39,054 bases of DNA from Desulfuromusa sp. GTDB taxonomy: Bacteria; Desulfobacterota; Desulfuromonadia; Desulfuromonadales; Geopsychrobacteraceae. Location of the stretch: contig JADGEB010000002.1 of assembly GCA_016744595.1 (NCBI GenBank), forward strand, positions 37,307 to 76,360, given 5' to 3'. Shown piece by piece: positions 32,460 through 39,054 of this stretch. Numbering within the stretch: position 1 is the first letter of the stretch; every line of letters begins with the position of its first letter. Under the pieces are notes generated by a model. It was not told the DNA's origin and did not search any database. It saw only the letters and a list, made by a program, of their open reading frames with translations. A program made the translations under genes and the position numbers.

Positions 32460-32789
32460 CTACAAAGCTTTTTCTAGCAAAGCTTCTATTTGTTTTTTTG
32501 GTACAGCACCAACCAGTTGATCAACGATTTCTCCACCCTTGAAGAGAATCATGGTTGGAATACCACGTACGCCATATTGACCAGGTGTCGCTGGGTTTTC
32601 ATCAACATTGACCTTGCCAATTTTGATTTTTCCATCATAGTCATCAGCAAGCTGATCAAGTACTGGAGCAATTGCTTTGCAGGGAGCACACCATGTTGCC
32701 CAAAAATCAACCAGAACTGGGGTTTCAGATTTTAGAACGTCAGCATCAAATTGTGCATCGGTAAATTCAAGAACTTTGTCACTAGCCAT
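32460..32789 (-). CDS. trxA: Thioredoxin
   Basis: The protein has 109 residues. The active site is WCAPCK with C34 and C37, an Ala in place of the more usual Gly. DFWATWCAPCKAIAPVLDQL and GIPTMILFKGGEIVDQLVGA are typical of thioredoxin 1. It reduces protein disulfides in the cytoplasm; no signal peptide is seen. AAGGAG precedes the ATG, and a likely promoter lies at 32861-32888. Confidence 0.96.
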   Translation of the reverse strand: MASDKVLEFTDAQFDADVLKSETPVLVDFWATWCAPCKAIAPVLDQLADDYDGKIKIGKVNVDENPATPGQYGVRGIPTMILFKGGEIVDQLVGAVPKKQIEALLEKAL

Positions 32790-32860
32790 CAGTTTCTCCT
32801 TATCCTTATTTTGTCTATCAAATCTGTGATTCAGACACGTTTAGAAAACATTCGATTTTA

Positions 32861-32888
32861 AATATATAGAATTTTTTGGGAAAATCAA
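32861..32888 (-). promoter_or_regulatory. Probable trxA promoter
   Basis: On the minus strand TTGATT (32888-32883), 16 bp, then TATATT (32866-32861). The leader would be about 60 bases before the AAGGAG site. Confidence 0.45.
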
Positions 32889-32921
32889 GTCGTAATCGAT
32901 TTACCTCGGAGCTTGTCTTGC

Positions 32922-32950
32922 TTGACAGTGGTGGAGTGGCTCCATATTAT
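32922..32950 (+). promoter_or_regulatory. Promoter of the SIS-domain gene with a dyad in the spacer
   Basis: TTGACA (32922-32927), exactly 17 bp, then TATTAT (32945-32950). The spacer contains a perfect inverted repeat, TGGAG-TGG-CTCCA (32932-32944). Transcription near 32957 agrees with translation from 33005. Confidence 0.72.
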
Positions 32951-33004
32951 GCCGATGCTGATGGAGGAAGAACTTTCCCGTTCAAAGTGCCGATGGAGAT
33001 GGAA

Positions 33005-33583
33005 ATGAACCAGAAAATATCTGCGACTTGTAGCCAAACCGTTAGGTTGTTTGAACAGTTCTGCCATGAACAAGCTAGTGAGATGACCCGGTTGGCTAAA
33101 CAGCTAGGGGCTCTTTTTACCGAAGGGGGGCATCTTTTGGTTGCTGGCAATGGTTCGTTACAGCCGGTGGCTCAGCAATTGGCCAGCCAGTTTTCTTTTC
33201 GACTTAGCTTTGATCGTCCTGTTTTGCCGGCAATATGTCTTGGCAGTGATCCTATTTTAAATAGTCGGATGTTTGCAGAGGGGCAAGCTGAACACCATCT
33301 TGTCCGCCATTATCGTGCTTTAAATACTCAGCAACATCTTCTTCTGTTATTTAATGATGGCTCAGTATCCAAATCATTAAAAAACTTACGTGATGAAGTT
33401 GTGGAGAATGAACAGTCGATTGCTTTAATTTCTTATGACTGCTTGAAAGATCCTCTCCAGTGTGATGATATCGACATCTGTCTCAATTTGGCTACGAGTT
33501 CCACTCCGCGGCAATTGGAACTAGCTCAGTTTGCTGGACATCTGCTGTGTGAACTGGTTGAAGCTGAACTTTTTGGATGTTGA
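33005..33583 (+). CDS. GmhA-like SIS-domain protein, altered active site
   Basis: From ATG 33005, with GGAG six bases upstream, the protein has 192 residues, the length of phosphoheptose isomerases. The SIS fold is shown by GHLLVAGNGSLQPVAQQLAS, then DRPVLPAICLGSD and LLLLFNDGSVSKSLKNLRDE. In GmhA the GNGGSxxDAxHxxxE helix supplies zinc-binding His and Glu; here those positions read Gln and Ser. A His in the C-terminal helix (FAGHLLCELVEAEL) is kept. Isomerase activity is therefore doubtful, and a sugar-phosphate binding or regulatory role is possible. It lies upstream of the ccsA-hem genes, which have their own promoter. Confidence 0.78.
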   Translation: MNQKISATCSQTVRLFEQFCHEQASEMTRLAKQLGALFTEGGHLLVAGNGSLQPVAQQLASQFSFRLSFDRPVLPAICLGSDPILNSRMFAEGQAEHHLVRHYRALNTQQHLLLLFNDGSVSKSLKNLRDEVVENEQSIALISYDCLKDPLQCDDIDICLNLATSSTPRQLELAQFAGHLLCELVEAELFGC

Positions 33584-33622
33584 TGGATAACTGCTTAATA
33601 CAAGTGGAAATCGTAATAATAG

Positions 33623-33651
33623 TTGACTGATGCAGTCGTGAAAAATACAAT
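33623..33651 (+). promoter_or_regulatory. Promoter of the ccsA-hemACDB operon with a dyad at the -35/spacer
   Basis: TTGACT (33623-33628), exactly 17 bp, then TACAAT (33646-33651), each one mismatch from consensus. A perfect inverted repeat GACTG-ATG-CAGTC (33625-33637) overlaps the -35 box. This is a position where a regulator would block or assist RNA polymerase. Confidence 0.7.
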
Positions 33652-33719
33652 CAATTGTTTTGGTAAAGTAAAGTTGGATCGGTAAAATTGACGACAGATG
33701 AATCGCTAGAAGGGATGCC

Positions 33720-34556
33720 ATGGGAACAATGAGCCTGTTATTCAGCATCACAACCGTAATCTATCTTATTGCAAGCATTCTTTATCTTGTTGCGATGGTA
33801 ACTAAACGGCAGCAGACCAGTAGTATGGGGCGTTGGGCTTTGCTGGCAGGAATTGTGATACATGCTGCTTGTTTTGGTGTGCGCCATTCGACAGCAGGAG
33901 GAACTCCGGTCACGAGTTTGCACGAATCTCTCGCTTTTTTTGCCTGGTGTCTGGTTTTACTTTTTCTATTGCTGGATCTACGTTTTCGCCTGTCTGCGAT
34001 GGGAGCTTTTGCGGCACCTTTGGCTTTTCTATTGATGGTCGCTAGTGCCTTGAGTCCAGATGTTGTTGTGCAACTCAATCCAGTTTTAAGAAGCTGGCTT
34101 TTCCCCGTTCACATAACATTTGCCTTTTTGGGCAACGCTGCTTTTGCACTCTCTTTTGGCGCCGGGGTGATGTACTTAATCCAAAACCGGATGCTGAAAA
34201 GTAAGCGTTTTACTGGAATCTATCAACTACTTCCGTCGTTAGATGTTTTGGATAAAGTCAACTACACCTGCCTAAGTGTTGGTTTTCCATTGATGACTTT
34301 GGGGATTATCAGCGGAGCTTTCTGGGCCAATACCGCATGGGGAACTTACTGGCATTGGGATCCTAAGGAAACCTGGGCTCTATTGACCTGGTTTTTGTAT
34401 GCGGCGTTGCTGCATGGACGTCTGACAATCGGCTGGCGCGGACGTAAAGCGGCAATTTTTTCTATTATTGCATTTATGTTCCTACTATTTACTTTCCTCG
34501 GGGTAAATCTGCTGCTTGGCGGTTATCATACCTTTGAGGCATTTGCCTTTCTATGA
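33720..34556 (+). CDS. Cytochrome c assembly protein CcsA/HemX family
   Basis: The protein has 278 residues with about eight transmembrane helices. The tryptophan-rich heme-handling motif is WGTYWHWDPKETWALLTW (about residues 207-224). Conserved His residues sit in VRHSTAGGTPV (also near TSLHES), FPVHITFAF and LLHGR. The family delivers heme for cytochrome c maturation (system II) or, in the HemX variant, modulates HemA levels. Its place directly before hemA, with a 24-base gap, suits either role. An ATG three codons later is an alternative start. AAGGG precedes the chosen ATG. Confidence 0.9.
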   Translation: MGTMSLLFSITTVIYLIASILYLVAMVTKRQQTSSMGRWALLAGIVIHAACFGVRHSTAGGTPVTSLHESLAFFAWCLVLLFLLLDLRFRLSAMGAFAAPLAFLLMVASALSPDVVVQLNPVLRSWLFPVHITFAFLGNAAFALSFGAGVMYLIQNRMLKSKRFTGIYQLLPSLDVLDKVNYTCLSVGFPLMTLGIISGAFWANTAWGTYWHWDPKETWALLTWFLYAALLHGRLTIGWRGRKAAIFSIIAFMFLLFTFLGVNLLLGGYHTFEAFAFL

Positions 34557-34580
34557 TGAAGGTCTGACGAGCGAATATAT

Positions 34581-35891
34581 ATGAATATCGTTATCGTGGG
34601 GCTAAGTCATAAGACTGCCCCGGTAGAAATACGCGAAATAGTTGCTTTTCCGACAACTGCCATGGAAGCTCCTCTACAGCAAATGTTGGAACTTCCCTCG
34701 GTTATTGAAGCAGTTATCGTTTCAACTTGTAACAGGGTTGAACTCTATGCGATCAGTCGGCAGCCGGTTGCTGCAGTCATTGAAATGAAACAGTTTATGG
34801 CTGATTTTCATAATTTAGAGATGGAGACACTGCAGGATCATCTCTACGATTTTGAAGGCAAAGACGCTATTCAGCATGTTTTGCGAGTTGCTGCCAGTCT
34901 TGATTCGATGATGGTCGGTGAACCACAGATTCTTGGTCAGATTAAGACCGCTTACGGCTATGCCTGTGAGTATAAAACTGTCGGTTTAATTCTGAATCGT
35001 TTCTTGAATAAGGCTTTTTCTGTGGCAAAGCGGGTACGTACTGAAACTGCTATTGCCAGTAATGCCGTCTCAGTTTCTTTTGCTGCAGTTGAACTTGCCC
35101 GAAAAATTTTTGATTCTCTCGAAAACAAAACCGTTATGTTGATCGGTGCTGGTGAAATGTGCGAACTGGCGGCGAAACATTTTGTTAATAATGGTGTTTC
35201 TAAAGTTCTGGTAACAAATCGAACTTTCAGTCGGGCAGAAAAACTTGCTGAAGAGTTTGATGGGGTTGCGGTAAGCTTTGACAATTTTCGAGAGCAATTA
35301 CATCGGGTCGATATTGTCCTCTCCTCAACCGGCGCTCCCGATTATGTTTTGGATGCAAAAAAACTCAAGCAGGTGTGTAAAGAAAGGCGTTATAAGCCGA
35401 TGTTCCTGATCGACATTGCTGTGCCGCGTGATATTGATCCTGCGGCAAATAAGCTGGATAGTATCTATCTCTATGATGTCGATGATTTACAGGGTGTGGT
35501 TCAGGCAAATGTGAAGGAGCGGCAGAAAGAGGCTGCCAAAGCTGAACTCATTATCGCTGATGAAGTTAATCAGTTCCAGACCTGGCTGGCAGCCCTTGAA
35601 GTAAAGCCGACAATTGTTGCTTTACGACAGCAGTTAGAAAAGGTTCGCTGTGCTGAAGTACAGAAAACCCTGTCTAGCTTAAATGGATTAAGTGACAAAG
35701 AACGTAAGGCGATTGAGTCGATGACCTGTGCTCTTGTGAATAAAATTCTACATCAACCGACCTATGTTTTGAAACAGGCAAATAACAACGGTGATGGCAG
35801 TCTTTATATTGACGCTGTGCGCACCTTGTTTGATCTGCCCGATCCCGTTGATCAAAAATCAGATAAATTAAACGACTGTAGTGATATTTAA
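34581..35891 (+). CDS. hemA: Glutamyl-tRNA reductase
   Basis: The protein has 436 residues. It reduces glutamyl-tRNA to glutamate-1-semialdehyde, the first step of C5-pathway heme synthesis. The catalytic C50 is in [24 protein letters not shown] begins the protein, and [16 protein letters not shown] and the NADPH site [15 protein letters not shown] follow. The C-terminal dimerisation helix (about 320-420) is complete. The ribosome site is weak, perhaps relying on coupling to ccsA. hemC starts 10 bases downstream. The substrate is charged tRNA-Glu, and a tRNA-Glu gene is at 3130-3207. Confidence 0.97.
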   Translation: MNIVIVGLSHKTAPVEIREIVAFPTTAMEAPLQQMLELPSVIEAVIVSTCNRVELYAISRQPVAAVIEMKQFMADFHNLEMETLQDHLYDFEGKDAIQHVLRVAASLDSMMVGEPQILGQIKTAYGYACEYKTVGLILNRFLNKAFSVAKRVRTETAIASNAVSVSFAAVELARKIFDSLENKTVMLIGAGEMCELAAKHFVNNGVSKVLVTNRTFSRAEKLAEEFDGVAVSFDNFREQLHRVDIVLSSTGAPDYVLDAKKLKQVCKERRYKPMFLIDIAVPRDIDPAANKLDSIYLYDVDDLQGVVQANVKERQKEAAKAELIIADEVNQFQTWLAALEVKPTIVALRQQLEKVRCAEVQKTLSSLNGLSDKERKAIESMTCALVNKILHQPTYVLKQANNNGDGSLYIDAVRTLFDLPDPVDQKSDKLNDCSDI

Positions 35892-35901
35892 AGGAGATTT
35901 T

Positions 35902-36858
35902 ATGGCGACCCGTACCTTGAGAATCGGCACTCGTGCCAGTGCTTTGGCTCTTTGGCAGGCTAACTGGGTGAAGGATGAACTGGAAAAGCGTTATCCCGAT
36001 TTGGAGGTCTCACTGACTAAAATCAAAACGCAAGGGGATAAGATTCTTGATGTGCCACTGGCAATGGTTGGGGGAAAAGGACTTTTCGTTAAGGAAATTC
36101 AGGAAGCGATGCTGCGAAATGAAGTTGATATTGCAGTACACTCGATGAAAGATGTTCCAACTTTTTTTCCTGAAGGAACCGGCTTACGATGCATTACTGA
36201 GCGGGAAGATCCACGTGATATCGTCGTTTTGAAAGAGGGTTATCAGAGTTTTACTGAAATCTGTCAAAAGGGTCGGATTGGTACATCTTCTTTACGACGC
36301 AAAGCACAGTTGTTGAATCTACGTCCTGATCTGGAAATGGTCGATATTCGTGGCAATGTTCAGACCCGGATCACGAAGCTTAAAGAAGACAATCTGGATG
36401 CTGTTGTCCTTGCGGCTGCCGGGATGCATCGGCTCGGATTCGCCGAGCAGATCGGCGAATATTTTGACCCCAAAATCTGCCTTCCAGCGATTGGGCAGGG
36501 AGCTTTAGGTTTGGAGAGTCGTCTAGATGACAATGTCACTAACGAACTAATTGATTTTTTTAATCATCCTCCGACTTCTTATGCCGTTACGGCAGAACGT
36601 GCAGTTCTGGCAACCCTTGAGGGTGGTTGTCAGGTTCCGATTGCGGCATTTGGAACGGTGACTGGTGATCAGTTAGAATTAACCGGGTTGGTGTCTGATG
36701 TTCTTGGCCAAAAAATGCTGAAAGAAACAATGACTTGTCATGTTGATCAGGCGGTTGAAACTGGAATCGCTATGGCAAAAAGAATGTTGTCTCAAGGTGC
36801 TGCTGAAATCCTTAATGAGGTTTATGGTTGCGAAACTTTCAATACTGATGGGGATTGA
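35902..36858 (+). CDS. hemC: Porphobilinogen deaminase (hydroxymethylbilane synthase)
   Basis: From ATG 35902, behind AAAGGAG, the protein has 318 residues. It polymerises four porphobilinogens. Catalytic D84 lies in HSMKDVP. C243 in EGGCQVPIAAFG anchors the dipyrromethane cofactor. RIGTRASALALWQA, GGKGLFVKEI and GTSSLRRKAQL are further signatures. The stop codon overlaps possible hemD start codons, so the two are translated together. Confidence 0.97.
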   Translation: MATRTLRIGTRASALALWQANWVKDELEKRYPDLEVSLTKIKTQGDKILDVPLAMVGGKGLFVKEIQEAMLRNEVDIAVHSMKDVPTFFPEGTGLRCITEREDPRDIVVLKEGYQSFTEICQKGRIGTSSLRRKAQLLNLRPDLEMVDIRGNVQTRITKLKEDNLDAVVLAAAGMHRLGFAEQIGEYFDPKICLPAIGQGALGLESRLDDNVTNELIDFFNHPPTSYAVTAERAVLATLEGGCQVPIAAFGTVTGDQLELTGLVSDVLGQKMLKETMTCHVDQAVETGIAMAKRMLSQGAAEILNEVYGCETFNTDGD

Positions 36859-36860
36859 TT

Positions 36861-37643
36861 TTGACTGTGAAGTTGCCCTTGGCGGGTAAACGTTTTTTGG
36901 TGACCCGGCCAAAGGCTCAAGCGGCTGATTTTGTATCATTGCTTGAACAGCAGGGTGCCTCAGCTATTTGTGTTCCAACAATTGAAATTACTCCTCCGGA
37001 AAGCTGGGCTCCGCTTGATTTCGTCATGCGGGACTTGGAAGATTTCGATATTTTGATTCTTACTTCGGTCAATGGGGTTGAGGCTTTTTTTGAGCGGTTG
37101 CAAGAAACAAATCAGTATTATGGAACGTTGACCGATATACTGGTGGTTGCCGTTGGGCCTAAAACGGCTCAGGCAATTGAAGAAAATTGTATCCATCCTG
37201 ATTTGATTCCTGCGGATCATCGTGCTGAAGGGGTGGTTGCAGAGTTGTTGAAGTACGGGGTCAAGGGAAAAAAAATCCTCTATCCACGAGCAGAGATTGC
37301 CCGCTCTCTGATTATCGACAGCTTGCAGGGTGCTGGAGCAGAAGTTGTTGCACCGGTTGCTTATCGCACGGTCATGCCGGAAGGAAGTGAGGCAAAAATT
37401 CGCAACCTTCTCAGTGCTGGCGATATCGACGCTGTCTGCTTCAGTTCTTCATCAACCTTTAACAATCTGTTCGCGATGTTTGGTGTTGACTTGCAGAAAC
37501 TGCAAGGTGAAACTAAGTTTTTCTCTATCGGTCCGCAGACTTCAGAAACTATCCGCAATTATGGATTTGACGTTGCGCTAGAGCCGGAACGATGGACTTT
37601 GGGTTCCCTTCTTCAAGCAATGGTTGAATATTATACCGAATAA
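36861..37643 (+). CDS. hemD: Uroporphyrinogen-III synthase
   Basis: Using TTG 36861, with GGGG seven bases upstream, the protein has about 260 residues. TTG 36855 and GTG 36867 are alternatives. The two-domain HemD fold is indicated by LAGKRFLVTRPKAQAADFVS, then DILILTSVNGVEAFFERL, KKILYPRAEIARSLI and VCFSSSSTFNNLFAMFG, with IGPQTSETIRNYGF at the end. It cyclises hydroxymethylbilane to uroporphyrinogen III. It is a stand-alone HemD; in many Geobacter relatives this domain is fused to a CobA methyltransferase. Confidence 0.92.
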   Translation: MTVKLPLAGKRFLVTRPKAQAADFVSLLEQQGASAICVPTIEITPPESWAPLDFVMRDLEDFDILILTSVNGVEAFFERLQETNQYYGTLTDILVVAVGPKTAQAIEENCIHPDLIPADHRAEGVVAELLKYGVKGKKILYPRAEIARSLIIDSLQGAGAEVVAPVAYRTVMPEGSEAKIRNLLSAGDIDAVCFSSSSTFNNLFAMFGVDLQKLQGETKFFSIGPQTSETIRNYGFDVALEPERWTLGSLLQAMVEYYTE

Positions 37644-37646
37644 ATG

Positions 37647-37714
37647 GTAGGGGCGAACCTCTGTGTCTGCCCTTTTTCCGAAAAAGCTGGGCGAACACAG
37701 AGGTTCGCCCCTAC
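37647..37714. repeat. GTAGGGGCG-type palindromic repeat between hemD and hemB
   Basis: GTAGGGGCGAACCTCTGTGT (37647-37666) and its exact reverse complement (37695-37714) flank a smaller inner hairpin (GCCC...CTTTTT/AAAAAG...GGGC). It begins four bases after the hemD stop and ends 20 bases before the hemB ATG. Repeats with this core are known as dispersed palindromes in many bacteria. In the transcript it would form a long, very stable hairpin. Confidence 0.88.
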
Positions 37715-37734
37715 GTGATGAGCAGGAGTTGCCC

Positions 37735-38709
37735 ATGTACTTTCCCAGTTATCGCCCTCGCCGTTTACGCCGAAATCAAAATATCCGCCGCATGGTGCGT
37801 GAAACGCATCTACGTGTTGATGATATGATCTACCCGATGTTCAGTGCTTTTGGTGACAACATCAAAAAAGAGATCAGTTCAATGCCGGGTATTTATCAAC
37901 AGTCGATTGATCATATCGTTGCTGAAGCGAAGGAAGTGTACGAGCTTGGCATTCCAGCAGTGGTTCTGTTTGGTATTCCAGAAGAAAAGGATGCTGTTGG
38001 TAGTGACGCCTATTGCACCACTGGCATTATTCAGAACACCATCCGTGCAATTAAAGAAAATGTTCCAGAACTGACAGTCATTACCGATGTCTGTATGTGT
38101 GAATATACCGATCATGGACACTGTGGAATCATCAAAGACGGTGACGTCGATAACGACTCGACTTTGGAATTGTTGGCTGCTGAAGCCCTTTCTCACGCCC
38201 AGGCTGGTGCCGATATCGTTGCTCCTTCAGATATGATGGATGGTCGGGTAGCGGCAATTCGGGACATTTTGGATGAAAATGGTTTTGAGCATATCCCGGT
38301 GATGAGCTATGCGGTTAAATATGCCAGTGCTTATTATGGCCCTTTCCGTGAGGCGGCAGAAAGCACACCGGAATTTGGTGACAGGCGCAGTTATCAGATG
38401 GATCCGGCAAATCGTTTGGAAGCACTCCGCGAAGCTAATCAGGACGTTGCTGAATCGGCCGATTTTTTGATGGTAAAACCGGTTCTGGCCTATCTGGACG
38501 TCTTGCGTGAGCTCAAGGATAATTTTGATCTGCCTCTGGTCGCTTATAATGTCTCCGGTGAATACAGCATGGTCAAGGCAGCTGCAGAAAAAGGTTGGAT
38601 TGATGGTGATCGGGTGATGATGGAAACGCTGCTTGGAATGAAGCGTGCGGGAGCTGATTTGATTATTACCTATCATGCTAAAGAGGCTGCCCGGTTGTTG
38701 CGGGACTGA
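37735..38709 (+). CDS. hemB: Porphobilinogen synthase (delta-aminolevulinate dehydratase)
   Basis: From ATG 37735, behind AGGAG, the protein has 324 residues; the frame upstream runs through the palindromic repeat and is rejected. It condenses two 5-aminolevulinates. Schiff-base lysines are K195 (SYAVKYAS) and K248 ([11 protein letters not shown]). The zinc-type cysteines C120, C122 and C130 are in [14 protein letters not shown], so it is a zinc-dependent form. [17 protein letters not shown] is the typical N-terminus. It is the last gene of the heme operon and is followed by a terminator. hemL (glutamate-semialdehyde aminomutase) is not in the window. Confidence 0.97.
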   Translation: MYFPSYRPRRLRRNQNIRRMVRETHLRVDDMIYPMFSAFGDNIKKEISSMPGIYQQSIDHIVAEAKEVYELGIPAVVLFGIPEEKDAVGSDAYCTTGIIQNTIRAIKENVPELTVITDVCMCEYTDHGHCGIIKDGDVDNDSTLELLAAEALSHAQAGADIVAPSDMMDGRVAAIRDILDENGFEHIPVMSYAVKYASAYYGPFREAAESTPEFGDRRSYQMDPANRLEALREANQDVAESADFLMVKPVLAYLDVLRELKDNFDLPLVAYNVSGEYSMVKAAAEKGWIDGDRVMMETLLGMKRAGADLIITYHAKEAARLLRD

Positions 38710-38733
38710 AACTTTACCTGAATATGGATGGAG

Positions 38734-38775
38734 TGAAGGGGCTATCAAGTATTGGTAGCCCCTTCATATGTTTTT
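38734..38775 (+). terminator. Terminator of the heme operon
   Basis: TGAAGGGGCTA (38734-38744) pairs with TAGCCCCTTCA (38756-38766), followed by ATATG and T5. The M16 peptidase ATG is only five bases beyond the T-run. Confidence 0.85.
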
Positions 38776-38779
38776 CGCT

Positions 38780-39054
38780 ATGTCAGAATACTATGTCGAT
38801 ACTTTAGCCAACGGTGTCCGTTTGGTGACCGTCCCCATGCCCCATTTACATTCGGCTGAACTGGTTTGTTCCCTGGCGGTCGGTGGACGGTGTGAGACCT
38901 CAGAACAGTCAGGAATTTCACATTTCCTCGAACATATGATTTTCCGTGGTACTGCTGAATATGCCACCAGCACAGAGCTGGAACGTGCTTTTGAGGCAAT
39001 CGGTGGCTCGGTTAACGCTTCAACTGACATGGAAACAACTTGTTTTCATTCGCA
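38780..39054 (+). CDS. M16-family zinc peptidase, N-terminal part (runs off the window)
   Basis: The first 91 codons are present and remain open at the right edge. YYVDTLANGVRLVTVPMP is followed by VGGRCETSEQSGISHFLEHM, where HFLEH is the inverted zinc motif HxxEH of M16 peptidases, and FRGTAEYATSTELERAFEAIG. The second glutamate ligand would lie beyond the window. Proteins of this type (processing peptidase-like) are about 420 residues in bacteria. No ribosome site precedes the ATG, which immediately follows a terminator. The start fits the family well, so the upstream arrangement is unusual rather than the start wrong. Confidence 0.93.
   Translation, partial: MSEYYVDTLANGVRLVTVPMPHLHSAELVCSLAVGGRCETSEQSGISHFLEHMIFRGTAEYATSTELERAFEAIGGSVNASTDMETTCFHS

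Overview
The window looks like a chromosomal segment of a Desulfuromonadia-type (Geobacter/Desulfuromonas-related) Gram-negative anaerobe or microaerobe. This is inferred, not proven. The signs are a moderate base composition, many two-component proteins, a DUF4388 receiver next to Roadblock proteins, an oxygen-binding di-iron (ODP) type diguanylate cyclase, a PEP-CTERM protein behind a sigma-54 promoter, a DUF4405 membrane protein, and a ccsA-hemA-hemC-hemD-hemB cytochrome/heme cluster. No phage, transposase, rRNA or CRISPR array is seen.

Layout. 1-988 (minus): an Ada-type alkylation repair protein, translationally coupled to a DMT/EamA transporter that runs off the left edge. 1169-2983: ODP-GGDEF sensor. 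3053-3254: a tRNA-like relic, tRNA-Glu and its terminator. 3396-4291: rnhA and a CoA-binding protein, followed by a roughly 157-bp MITE-like inverted repeat. 4544-8290: HDOD protein, BioD-like/DRTGG ATPase, TPR protein and YbaK deacylase. 8323-12710: a promoter, then histidine kinase, receiver-DUF4388 protein, two Roadblock-like proteins, nitroreductase and FKBP, closed by a strong terminator. dinB starts only 10 bp beyond it. 13927-15804 (minus): PEP-CTERM protein and a rhomboid protease. 15877-17414: SprT-like metalloprotein and DUF4405 protein. 17475-19285 (minus): MaoC hydratase, MazG-like protein and an FCD-type GntR regulator with a likely operator. 19434-23283 (minus): a thiolase with its catalytic Cys replaced, followed by a NarL-type kinase and regulator. 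23573-25645 (minus): an OmpR-type two-component pair.

26039-29130: prmA, rsmE (with a 12-bp in-frame tandem repeat) and a zinc-ribbon/RDD protein. 29157-29777 (minus): MBL-fold hydrolase. 29892-32417: dapF, HAD phosphatase, dtd and a DUF4124 protein. 32460-32789 (minus): trxA. 33005-38709: a GmhA-like SIS protein, then ccsA-hemA-hemC-hemD-hemB, which takes glutamyl-tRNA to uroporphyrinogen III alongside cytochrome c assembly. A GTAGGGGCG-type palindromic repeat lies between hemD and hemB. The right edge holds the start of an M16 peptidase.

The parts most likely to be under-described are the kinase/DUF4388/Roadblock operon with no GTPase in the window, the ODP-diguanylate cyclase, the sigma-54-driven PEP-CTERM gene, the two palindromic repeats, and two promoters with perfect dyads in or next to the spacer.
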